Shown here: positions 1 through 6,830 of the stretch, one piece after another
Layout of the letters: every line of letters begins with the position of its first letter
Position numbering within the stretch: the stretch's first letter is position 1
Source of the DNA: an uncultured Paracoccaceae bacterium
Lineage (GTDB): Bacteria > Pseudomonadota > Alphaproteobacteria > Rhodobacterales > Rhodobacteraceae
DNA length: 64,000 bases
NCBI GenBank assembly: GCA_947495295.1
Contig: CANLYJ010000001.1
Coordinates: forward strand, 868,001 to 932,000
Direction: 5' to 3'
Translations under genes and position numbers: made by a program
The notes under the pieces: model-generated
What the model was told of the DNA's origin: nothing
Databases searched by the model: none
What the model saw: the letters and a program-made list of their open reading frames with translations, nothing else

Positions 1-120
1 TAAGCAGGGTGGGTTGCGGCGTTATTGGCGTGTTTGTTGAATGGTGCGTTCATTTGCGTCTCCGGGTGTCAAACTTTCGCAGAAAGTTTGGGGACAATTT
101 TTGTGCCAAAAATTGGCGGC
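1..120. other. non-coding edge, downstream of ABC ATPase gene
   Basis: No convincing gene. This is the 3' flank of the leftward ABC transporter operon. A second ATPase gene (LivF type) would be expected for this importer class; if present it lies beyond the window edge. The stretch holds two adjacent perfect hairpins, listed separately. Confidence 0.5.
70..115. repeat. two tandem perfect hairpins
   Basis: CAAACTTTC / GAAAGTTTG (70-78 and 82-90) and CAATTTTTG / CAAAAATTG (95-103 and 107-115) are both perfect 9-bp inverted repeats with 3-nt loops, separated by four bases. They sit just past the stop codon of the leftward ATPase gene. They could act as a terminator or be a dispersed palindromic element; the near-identical geometry of the pair favours a repeat element, but this cannot be settled from one copy. 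Confidence 0.6.
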
Positions 121-882
121 CTAGACCTGCGCCTCGCCAAGATAGGCTTCGCGGACTTTTGGGTGGCCTTTGATGTTATCGGGTATGTCTTCGACCAGTG
201 GTGTGCCCTGGGCAAGAACCGTAATCCGTTCTGCCAATGAAAACACGACATTCATATCATGTTCGATAATCGCCATGGTGATCCCCCGTTTTTCACGGAT
301 TTCCTTGAGCAGGTTGATCGTGTTTTCCGTGTCGGCCCGTGCCATCCCTGCCGTTGGTTCATCCAGCAAGAGCAGGCGCGGATCCTGTACCAGACACATG
401 GCCATTTCCAGCCGCCGTTTGTCGCCGCGTGACAGGCTGGAGGCGATCATGTTCTGCTTTTCCAGCATGTTCACATCGTCCAAGATCGCTTCGGCCTGCG
501 CCCTGATGCCCTTTTCTGCGAAAACGCTTTCGATAGCATGCATTCTGAACGCGCCGTCCCGTTTGGCAAAGCAGGGGATCATGACGTTTTCCAACACGCT
601 GAGATCGGTGAAAATCTCAGGCGTTTGGAACACCCGGCTGATCCCCATCTGGTTAATTTCATGCGGCTTGCGCCCCAGCACTGACTGGCCGTCAAACATG
701 ACTGATCCGCTATCGGGGATCAGCTTGCCCACCAGCACATTCAACAGGGTGGATTTGCCTGCCCCGTTGGGGCCGATGATGGCGTGCGTTGTGTTTTCGG
801 TGACGCTGAGGTTCACATCGCCGAGCGCTTGCAGCCCGCCGAACCGTTTATTGATGCCTTTGACTTCAAGGATTCCCATCAT
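121..882 (-). CDS. branched-chain amino acid-type ABC transporter ATP-binding protein (LivG-like)
   Basis: Cytoplasmic ATPase of a HAAT-family importer. About 253 residues, the usual size. Walker A GPNGAGKST lies near residue 38, Walker B LLLLDEPTAGM near 170, and a switch His follows in IIEHDMNVV. The signature loop is LSRGDKRRLEMA, a LivG-subfamily variant rather than the canonical LSGGQ. Two ATGs are possible (882 and 879); AAGGAG lies 4 and 7 bases upstream of them, so 879 may be the real start. It follows the LivM-like permease by 8 bases, so the two are cotranscribed. The LivF partner is not in the window. Substrate is unknown; amides, urea or short-chain acids are also handled by this family. 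Confidence 0.9.
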   Translation of the reverse strand: MMGILEVKGINKRFGGLQALGDVNLSVTENTTHAIIGPNGAGKSTLLNVLVGKLIPDSGSVMFDGQSVLGRKPHEINQMGISRVFQTPEIFTDLSVLENVMIPCFAKRDGAFRMHAIESVFAEKGIRAQAEAILDDVNMLEKQNMIASSLSRGDKRRLEMAMCLVQDPRLLLLDEPTAGMARADTENTINLLKEIREKRGITMAIIEHDMNVVFSLAERITVLAQGTPLVEDIPDNIKGHPKVREAYLGEAQV

Positions 883-890
883 CCGTCTCC

Positions 891-2090
891 TTATTCGGCG
901 GGTTCGGTGGCGCTGCGTTTGGCGTCATCGGGTTTCTTGCGTTTGAAGGCGGCGGCGATTTTCTGGCCGCCCTGAACCAGCCCACCGGGCAGGAAGATCA
1001 CGACCAGCATGAACAAGAGCCCCAGCGTGAGGTGCCAGCCTTTGCCGACGAAAGGATAGATCAGCGTGATCACGAAATCTTCCAGCCCATCGGGCAACCA
1101 GTAAAACCAGCCTTCCAGCGTCGTCTTGTTGATCTTGGATACGATGTTTTCAAAATACTTGATGAAACCCGCCCCGAGAACTGGCCCGATCAGCGTGCCC
1201 GCCCCGCCCAGAATCGTCATCAGGACGATTTCACCGGAGGCTGTCCAGAACATCCGTTCCGCCCCGGCTTGCGGGTCCATCGAGACCAGAAGCCCACCGG
1301 CTAGCCCTGCATACATGCCAGAGATCACAAAGGCCGCCAGCGTGTAGGGCCGGGCGTTCAGCCCCGTATAGCTCATCCTTGTCTGGTTTGATTTGATCGC
1401 CCGCAACATCATCCCGAATGGCGACCGGAAAATCCGGATCGAGACGTAGAAGGCGACAATCATCAAGACTGCGGCAAAGTAATAACCCGCATTGAAAGTG
1501 AAGACCCAGCTGCCAACTGACAGTTCAAGACTGTCACGCATGTCAAACAGGCCGAAGAAGCCCGGCGTGGCTGTTTCGCCTGGTGCCAAGGCACCGTCGA
1601 GGATGCGTGGATCGCCCGGTTTTGGCTGTAGGCCTGTTTCGCCACCGGTGAGTGGCGTCAGAACCGAATAAGCCAGCGCGTAGGACATTTGGGCGAAGGC
1701 CAATGTCAGGATTGAGAAGTAGATCCCGGAGCGCCGCAGCGATACATATCCGATGATCAGGGCAAAGACGCCCGCAATCACGACGCTGAGCAGGATGGCT
1801 GGTATCACATTCATGCTGAGCAGCTTGAACATCCAGACGGCGGCATAAGACCCTACCCCCAGAAATGCGGCGTGTCCAAAAGACAGATAGCCTGTGAGCC
1901 CAAAGAGAATGTTGAACCCGATCGCCAGAATGCCGAAGATCACAAAGCGCTGCATCAGGTCAGGGTAGCCTGCGTTGAATTGCGCCATGTCTGATCCTTC
2001 AGGGAAGGGGTTCAGGATGAACGGTGCCAGCATGGTCAGCGCCACGACGATCAGCAACAGCCGGAAGTCTTTCTTTTCTAGTCCGAGCAT
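891..2090 (-). CDS. branched-chain amino acid-type ABC permease (LivM-like)
   Basis: Integral membrane subunit of the HAAT-type importer, 399 residues. It shows many hydrophobic helices, and the LivM/LivH hallmark [18 protein letters not shown] near residue 70 and a permease EAA-like segment near 280-310 ([13 protein letters not shown]). The C-terminal ~25 residues are charged and cytoplasmic ([13 protein letters not shown]). The start ATG at 2090 lies 3 bases after the stop of the LivH-like gene, indicating translational coupling. Longer than a minimal LivM (~330) because of a periplasmic loop around residues 140-190 ([14 protein letters not shown]...). Family assignment is firm; substrate is not. 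Confidence 0.9.
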   Translation of the reverse strand: MLGLEKKDFRLLLIVVALTMLAPFILNPFPEGSDMAQFNAGYPDLMQRFVIFGILAIGFNILFGLTGYLSFGHAAFLGVGSYAAVWMFKLLSMNVIPAILLSVVIAGVFALIIGYVSLRRSGIYFSILTLAFAQMSYALAYSVLTPLTGGETGLQPKPGDPRILDGALAPGETATPGFFGLFDMRDSLELSVGSWVFTFNAGYYFAAVLMIVAFYVSIRIFRSPFGMMLRAIKSNQTRMSYTGLNARPYTLAAFVISGMYAGLAGGLLVSMDPQAGAERMFWTASGEIVLMTILGGAGTLIGPVLGAGFIKYFENIVSKINKTTLEGWFYWLPDGLEDFVITLIYPFVGKGWHLTLGLLFMLVVIFLPGGLVQGGQKIAAAFKRKKPDDAKRSATEPAE

Positions 2091-2093
2091 GGC

Positions 2094-3125
2094 TTATTCC
2101 TCCATCACGCCTTTGCGCCCCATCAGGCCGCGTGGTCGTGTCAATAAAATGATGATCGCGACGAGATAGATAATGATCTGATTGATTCCGGGCAGGAGGT
2201 TGATCACTGCCGACATTGAGGCAAAGCTTTCCAGAATGCCGAGCAGGAAGCCTGCGGCGACCGCGCCGGGCAGCGACCCCATGCCGCCCACAACAACCAC
2301 CACAAAGCTAAGCACAAGGAAGTCCATCCCCATGTGGTAGTTAGGCGGGTTGATCGGCACATACATCACCCCGGCAAGTCCGGCCACGGCGGCCGCAATC
2401 CCGAACATCACGGTAAATCGTTTGTCGATATTGATTCCCAGCAGGCCCACCGTTTCGCGGTCGGCCATACCGGCCCGCACGACCATACCGAAGGTGGTGA
2501 ATTGCAGGAAGGCAAAGACAGCCCCGATGACAAAGATCGAGAAGAAGAAATAGACCAACCGCCAGTAAGGGTAGATGATCGCGTTGGGGTCAAACCCAAA
2601 TGCCACGCCGAAATCAAAGCTGCCCGTAAAGGCGCTGGGTGCCGGTGTCGGGATCGGGTTGGCGCCGTAGAAATACTTGATGATTTCCTGCATCACGATC
2701 GCAAGCCCGAAGGTCACGAGGATCTGGTCGGCATGCGGTCGTTTGTAGAAATACTTGATCAGCCCGCGTTCCATGATGAAGCCGATGGCGACCATGATCG
2801 GGATTGCAACGATGATGGATATAGGCACCGCCCAGTCGATGATTGCGTCACCGGCACTTTGTCCAAACCAGTCATAGAGGTAGGGGACATCGACCTGCAG
2901 CGGGTTTCCCAGGAAGTCTGTCCGCGACTCATCCACCACCTTGTGGCTGAGCGTCAGAACCTTGCTGACGGTCACGGCCACAAAGGCCCCCATCATAAAA
3001 AGCGCGCCGTGGGCGAAGTTCACCACGCCGAGCGTGCCGAAGATAAGCGTCAGCCCAAGGGCGATGAGAGCATAGGCGGAGCCTTTGTCCAAGCCGTTCA
3101 GGATTTGCAGGATTATCTGGTCCAT
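2094..3125 (-). CDS. branched-chain amino acid-type ABC permease (LivH-like)
   Basis: Second membrane subunit of the importer. The reading frame is open to 3218, but the ATG at 3125 (MDQIILQILNGLDKG) is preceded by AGAGGT and starts at the conserved LivH N-terminus, giving 343 residues. The motif GVVNFAHGALFMMGAF and the EAA-type loop VVVGGMGSLPGAVAAG are visible. A periplasmic loop of about 50 residues (LSHKVVDESRTDFLG...) follows TM2 and makes it longer than E. coli LivH. It is followed after 3 bases by the LivM-like gene. A strong hairpin separates it from the upstream binding-protein gene. Confidence 0.9.
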   Translation of the reverse strand: MDQIILQILNGLDKGSAYALIALGLTLIFGTLGVVNFAHGALFMMGAFVAVTVSKVLTLSHKVVDESRTDFLGNPLQVDVPYLYDWFGQSAGDAIIDWAVPISIIVAIPIMVAIGFIMERGLIKYFYKRPHADQILVTFGLAIVMQEIIKYFYGANPIPTPAPSAFTGSFDFGVAFGFDPNAIIYPYWRLVYFFFSIFVIGAVFAFLQFTTFGMVVRAGMADRETVGLLGINIDKRFTVMFGIAAAVAGLAGVMYVPINPPNYHMGMDFLVLSFVVVVVGGMGSLPGAVAAGFLLGILESFASMSAVINLLPGINQIIIYLVAIIILLTRPRGLMGRKGVMEE

Positions 3126-3210
3126 GGTGACCTCTGATCTTGTGAAATAGCCCGACACGTCACCCGCAAGGGCGGGTGCGCGCGTGGCACGATGTCGAGA
3201 GAATTTGTGA

Positions 3211-3237
3211 CGGGCCACCGCGTTTGGCGGTGGCCCG
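3211..3237 (-). terminator. intercistronic hairpin after binding-protein gene
   Basis: CGGGCCACCGC and GCGGTGGCCCG form a perfect 11-bp stem with a 5-nt loop, 8 bases past the stop codon of the binding-protein gene. No T-tract follows on the minus strand. It more likely acts as a partial terminator or 3'-end stabiliser, which would raise binding-protein mRNA over permease mRNA. Confidence 0.6.
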
Positions 3238-3244
3238 GATTTAC

Positions 3245-4591
3245 TTATGCGCCTGGGTTACAGGTGCCCAGGTCACCACCGGCAAATTGCGGGTGATCAG
3301 GTGCGTATGTCACCTGTTCAACCGGTGTCACCTCAACGATTTCGAGAAGGTCGAATTCGTTTTCGGGGTTCTCTTTCCCTTTCACGACCAGCACGTCCTT
3401 GAAGCACTGGTGATCCGCGCCACGGTAGAGCGTCTTGCCATTGCCCAGCCCGTCGAATTCGAAATCTTCGAGTGCTTCGACAACTGCGCATGGGTTGAAG
3501 GAATTGGCCCGGGTCACGGCATCTGCATAAAGCAGGGTCTGCACATATGTCGTGTGTGCTGCCTGTGATGGCGGGAAGCCGTATTTTGTGCCGAAGGACT
3601 GCACGAATGCTTTGGATCCTTCGTCTTGCAGCGACCAGTGCCAGTTTGTCGAGCCGAAGATGCCTTTCACGTTGGCACCCGCACCCTTGGCCATCAGACG
3701 CGAATAGAGCGGCACGATGATTTCAAAGTTCTGGCCATTAGCCTGCGCTTCGCGCAAGCCGAACTGCACTGCGTTGGTCAGTGAGTTCACCATGTTCCCG
3801 CCGTAGTGGTTCAGAACCAGAACGTCGGCACCAGAGTTCAGAACAGGCGCAATATAGGATGAGAAGTCAGTTTGTGTCAGCGGTGTTTTGACCGCGTTGA
3901 CGGTTTCCCAGCCCAGAGCCTCAGTCGAGGATTTCACGGCCTCTTCTGTGGTGTAGCCCCAGTTGTAGTCGGCTGTCAGGTGGTAGGCTTTACGGTCGGT
4001 GCCGTAGTTTGCTGCCAACACGGGCGCCAGTGCGGCACCGGACATGTAAGAGTTAAAGAAGTGGCGGAAGCCGTTGGCGCGCCGGTCTTTACCTGTTGTG
4101 TCGTTGGAGTGGGTCAGGCCCGCCATAAAGATGATGCCCGCCTCTTGGCAAAGCGCCTGCACGGCCACGGCCACACCGGAGGATGACCCACCGGTGATCA
4201 TGATGGCGCCGTCTTTTTCGATCATCGAACGTGCGGATGCGCGCGCTGCGTCGGATTTCGTTTGTGTGTCGCCAGTCACATATTTGACTTCGCGGCCAAG
4301 GATACCTGTGCCGTCCAGTACCTTGGACGAGAAGGTGCTGAGCATACCGCCGTCGCCTCCGCCGTTGAGGTGTTCAACAGCAAGCTCGTATGCGCGCAGT
4401 TCATCTGCACCTTCGTCTGCATATGGTCCGGTTTGTGGTACGTTGAAGCCCAGAGTGACTTCGCTGTCGCCCGGTGCATTGGTAAAGCCGGTATGGCCGT
4501 CGGCGCGTAGATATGTCGGCAGCGCAAGGCCGGCACTCGCGATTGCGCCTGTCTTGAGCACGCGGCGACGCGAGAAATTCGAGTTGGTCAT
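3245..4591 (-). CDS. Tat-exported ABC substrate-binding protein (family 5)
   Basis: Periplasmic type-I binding protein of the LivJ/amide class, 448 residues. The N-terminus carries a twin-arginine signal (SRRRVLKTG, then a hydrophobic run ending near LRADG), so it is probably folded and exported by Tat. The mature part contains the ligand-binding hallmarks VTLGFNVPQTGPYADEG and ITGGSSSGVAVAVQ. It is first in the leftward operon, followed by the hairpin and then LivH/LivM/LivG-like genes. It is longer than LivJ (~370) and resembles the larger HAAT binding proteins. The upstream gap to 4810 separates it from a divergent regulator gene, which may control it. Ligand not predictable from sequence alone. 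Confidence 0.88.
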   Translation of the reverse strand: MTNSNFSRRRVLKTGAIASAGLALPTYLRADGHTGFTNAPGDSEVTLGFNVPQTGPYADEGADELRAYELAVEHLNGGGDGGMLSTFSSKVLDGTGILGREVKYVTGDTQTKSDAARASARSMIEKDGAIMITGGSSSGVAVAVQALCQEAGIIFMAGLTHSNDTTGKDRRANGFRHFFNSYMSGAALAPVLAANYGTDRKAYHLTADYNWGYTTEEAVKSSTEALGWETVNAVKTPLTQTDFSSYIAPVLNSGADVLVLNHYGGNMVNSLTNAVQFGLREAQANGQNFEIIVPLYSRLMAKGAGANVKGIFGSTNWHWSLQDEGSKAFVQSFGTKYGFPPSQAAHTTYVQTLLYADAVTRANSFNPCAVVEALEDFEFDGLGNGKTLYRGADHQCFKDVLVVKGKENPENEFDLLEIVEVTPVEQVTYAPDHPQFAGGDLGTCNPGA

Positions 4592-4809
4592 AGGTATCCT
4601 CCCTAAAGATAGTTGCCGCGTTGCGTCTCGCAGGTCGCGACAAAAGCCTTTCGGCCTGATCGGAGTGTGCAGAGGGTCGGCAAACCTGCCAACAAACCAT
4701 TGTTGAGGCTGGACTTTCTTGTAAATTTTTCTACGGTTATTTCGTCAAATCTGTAAAACCGTTTTCCCGCACCCGCAGAAAGCGTTTGAAAAGGCAGGAG
4801 GAATCACTG
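4592..4809. promoter_or_regulatory. divergent promoter region, ABC importer / XRE regulator
   Basis: A 218-bp gap between divergent genes must hold both promoters. The central part (about 4710-4760) is clearly AT-richer than its surroundings. I could not define -35/-10 boxes or an operator with confidence. AGGAGG at 4796-4801 is the ribosome-binding site for the GTG start at 4810. Confidence 0.45.
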
Positions 4810-6111
4810 GTGCCGCATCGTCGCTTGACCGGCTCTCGCATCCGCGAAAAACGATTGGACCAAGGTTTGCGTCAGTCAGCAGTGGCTGAGGCGGTGGGCA
4901 TTTCACCGTCATATCTAAACCTGATTGAGCATAACCGCCGCAGAATCGCAGGAAAGCTGTTGCATGACCTTGCCCGGGTTCTGGGTGCTGATCCGTCGCA
5001 TCTGACCGAGGGTGTCGATAGTGAGTTGCTGGATCAGATGCGTGCCGCCGCTGCCGCCTTTGGTGAAACTGCGGAGGTCGCCCGCGCTGAAGAAGTCGCT
5101 GCCCGCTTTCCCGGCTGGGCCGGTTTGATTGCCGCGCAGGCCCGTCGGTTATCGGTGTTGGAAGAACGGGTGCAGACGCTGGTGGATCGTATGGCTTATG
5201 ATCCGCAACTTGCCTCTTCCTTGCATGAGGTTATTTCGGCGGTCACGGCGATCCGGTCTTCGGCGTCCATTTTGGTCGGTCAGGAAGAATTGGATGCTGA
5301 TTGGCAGCGCCGTTTTCACGAGAACATTCATACGGACAGCCGCCGTTTGGCAGATAGTAGTGAGGCGTTGATCGCCTATCTGGAAGCCCCGCAAGCGGAA
5401 AGCGCGACTGCCACGTCGCCCATGGAAGATGTTGAAGCTTATTTTGAGGCGCGGGATGTTCATATCCCCGCACTTGAGGTGGCTGAGGCTGATCTGGATG
5501 CGGTTGTTGCAGAAGCCGGGTTGGTGGGGCCTGCAGCTAAACTGTTGCGCATCACGGCGACAACCTATCACCAGGACGCAATGGCATTGCCGCGTCAGGC
5601 ATTCGAGGATGCCAGCGTTGCGCTGGGCTATGATCCCGTAGCCCTTGCCGCAAAGTTTTCAGTAGGTTTTGATGTGGTCCTGCGCCGTTTGGCGACATTA
5701 TCGCGGGGCGATGGTCATCCCCCGATGGGACTGGCGGTTTGCGACGCATCCGGCACGCTGACCTTTCTTAAGCATGTTCCCGGTTTCACCCTGTCCCGGT
5801 TCGCTGGTGTCTGCCCACTTTGGCCGATCTTTCGCGCCATGGGGCAACCGATGCGTCCGGTCCGCGCTGATGTCGTGCTGCCGGGCGCCGTGCCGACCCA
5901 ATTGCGCTGCTTTGCGGTGGCGCAGCCCGTAGGGCAGGTGCAGTTTGACGTGCCCCCCGCGATGCAGAGTACCATGCTGGTTCTACCAGACCCACCCGAT
6001 GTTGTCCGCGATCCGCTGCCTGTCGGCGTCTCTTGCCGGATTTGTCCCCGGTCTGGGTGCAGCAGCCGTCGCGAGCCATCAATTGACGGCGACATGCTTC
6101 AGGCGCTTTGA
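4810..6111 (+). CDS. XRE-family regulator with DHp-like segment and C-terminal DUF2083-like domain
   Basis: Predicted DNA-binding regulator, 433 residues from the GTG at 4810. AGGAGG lies 8 bases upstream; the in-frame TTG at 4786 lacks such a site. Domains: an HTH_3 at residues ~8-60 (GISPSYLNLIEHNRR), a coiled-coil-like stretch, a segment around His139 (LHEVISAVTAIRSSASILV) that resembles the dimerisation/phosphoacceptor helix of histidine kinases, and a C-terminal domain of the short-chain-fatty-acid-regulator type (RamB/PrpR-like) ending in CRICPRSGC. No kinase ATPase domain is present. Its neighbours are a response regulator and a symporter-kinase. Whether His139 is phosphorylated is unknown. 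The target may include the divergent ABC operon. Confidence 0.8.
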   Translation: MPHRRLTGSRIREKRLDQGLRQSAVAEAVGISPSYLNLIEHNRRRIAGKLLHDLARVLGADPSHLTEGVDSELLDQMRAAAAAFGETAEVARAEEVAARFPGWAGLIAAQARRLSVLEERVQTLVDRMAYDPQLASSLHEVISAVTAIRSSASILVGQEELDADWQRRFHENIHTDSRRLADSSEALIAYLEAPQAESATATSPMEDVEAYFEARDVHIPALEVAEADLDAVVAEAGLVGPAAKLLRITATTYHQDAMALPRQAFEDASVALGYDPVALAAKFSVGFDVVLRRLATLSRGDGHPPMGLAVCDASGTLTFLKHVPGFTLSRFAGVCPLWPIFRAMGQPMRPVRADVVLPGAVPTQLRCFAVAQPVGQVQFDVPPAMQSTMLVLPDPPDVVRDPLPVGVSCRICPRSGCSSRREPSIDGDMLQAL

Positions 6112-6187
6112 CAGTCCGCAATATTCTGTTGATAGTTGTTTGTAGTGCCGCTTGGGGAGGCGGCGCAACGAAGGGGAGGATGATGAG

Positions 6188-6556
6188 ATGGGCAAACGTG
6201 TCCTTCTGATCGAGGATGAGCCGAATATTATCGAGGCGATCAGTTTTATTTTGTCCCGCGATGGCTGGACCGTACATACCCATGAAGATGGTGAAACAGC
6301 GATGGACAAGGTTCTGGCCTTTCCGCCTGACCTGATCATTCTGGATGTCATGCTGCCCGGGCGTAGCGGTTTTGATATTCTACGCGACGTGCGCGCGCAT
6401 GCGCAGACCGGGCATATCCCTGTCATGATGCTAACCGCCCGTGGTCAGGATAAGGATCGTGAGCTTGCCGGTCGCCTTGGCGTTAATCATTTCATGACCA
6501 AGCCCTTTTCAAACACCGAGGTTCGCGATCATGTCCGCCATCTGATGGAGGCCTGA
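6188..6556 (+). CDS. receiver-only response regulator
   Basis: Single-domain CheY-like protein of 122 residues. The ATG at 6188 is preceded by GGGGAGG and starts the canonical MGKRVLLIEDEPN. Acidic pocket ED near residues 10-11, phosphoacceptor Asp in LIILDVMLPGRSG, Thr in MLTARGQ and Lys in MTKPFSN are all present. There is no output domain, so any transcriptional effect must go through a partner, plausibly the XRE protein encoded 76 bases upstream or a phosphorelay with the symporter-kinase encoded downstream. Confidence 0.9.
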   Translation: MGKRVLLIEDEPNIIEAISFILSRDGWTVHTHEDGETAMDKVLAFPPDLIILDVMLPGRSGFDILRDVRAHAQTGHIPVMMLTARGQDKDRELAGRLGVNHFMTKPFSNTEVRDHVRHLMEA

Positions 6557-6557
6557 G

Positions 6558-6830
6558 ATGGAGGGCCCGCCAAAGACCGCCCTGTTTCTGGCACGCGCGA
6601 GCTACCGCCAGCGCAGGTTGCGTGACGCGGCCCTGCTTGTCCCGGTTCTGGGTGTTATCTTGTGGATCGTTCCGCTTTTGTGGTCTGCCGCCCCTGATGG
6701 TGCCCCAACGGGCCGGTTTGCGATTGTGTATATCTTTGGCGCTTGGGTCTTGTTGATTATCCTGACGGCGTTCATTTCCAGATCTTTGCGCCAACCCGAC
6801 GCATTGCATGATGCGGATGATGGCGGCTGA
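6558..6830 (+). CDS. small two-helix membrane protein, putative symporter partner
   Basis: 90 residues with two hydrophobic helices (about residues 24-42 and 52-72) and short charged ends. It starts one base after the response-regulator stop, and its TGA overlaps the ATG of the symporter-kinase gene by one base, so its translation is tightly coupled to both. Size, topology and position are those of the small accessory subunits (DUF485/DUF4212 type) that precede sodium:solute symporters. I infer an accessory role for the kinase fusion next door; there is no direct sequence motif to prove it. Confidence 0.75.
   Translation: MEGPPKTALFLARASYRQRRLRDAALLVPVLGVILWIVPLLWSAAPDGAPTGRFAIVYIFGAWVLLIILTAFISRSLRQPDALHDADDGG

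Noticed and set aside
170..946. 258-residue plus-strand frame over the ATPase gene
   Set aside because: Antisense to a gene with all ABC ATPase motifs in place; no independent features.
2334..3137. 267-residue plus-strand frame across the LivH-like gene
   Set aside because: Antisense of a clear permease; composition is His/Asp-rich as expected for the reverse of hydrophobic codons.
3245..4591. Annotation of the first importer as a urea (Urt) transporter
   Set aside because: No urease or urea-specific context, and the binding protein shows only general HAAT features.
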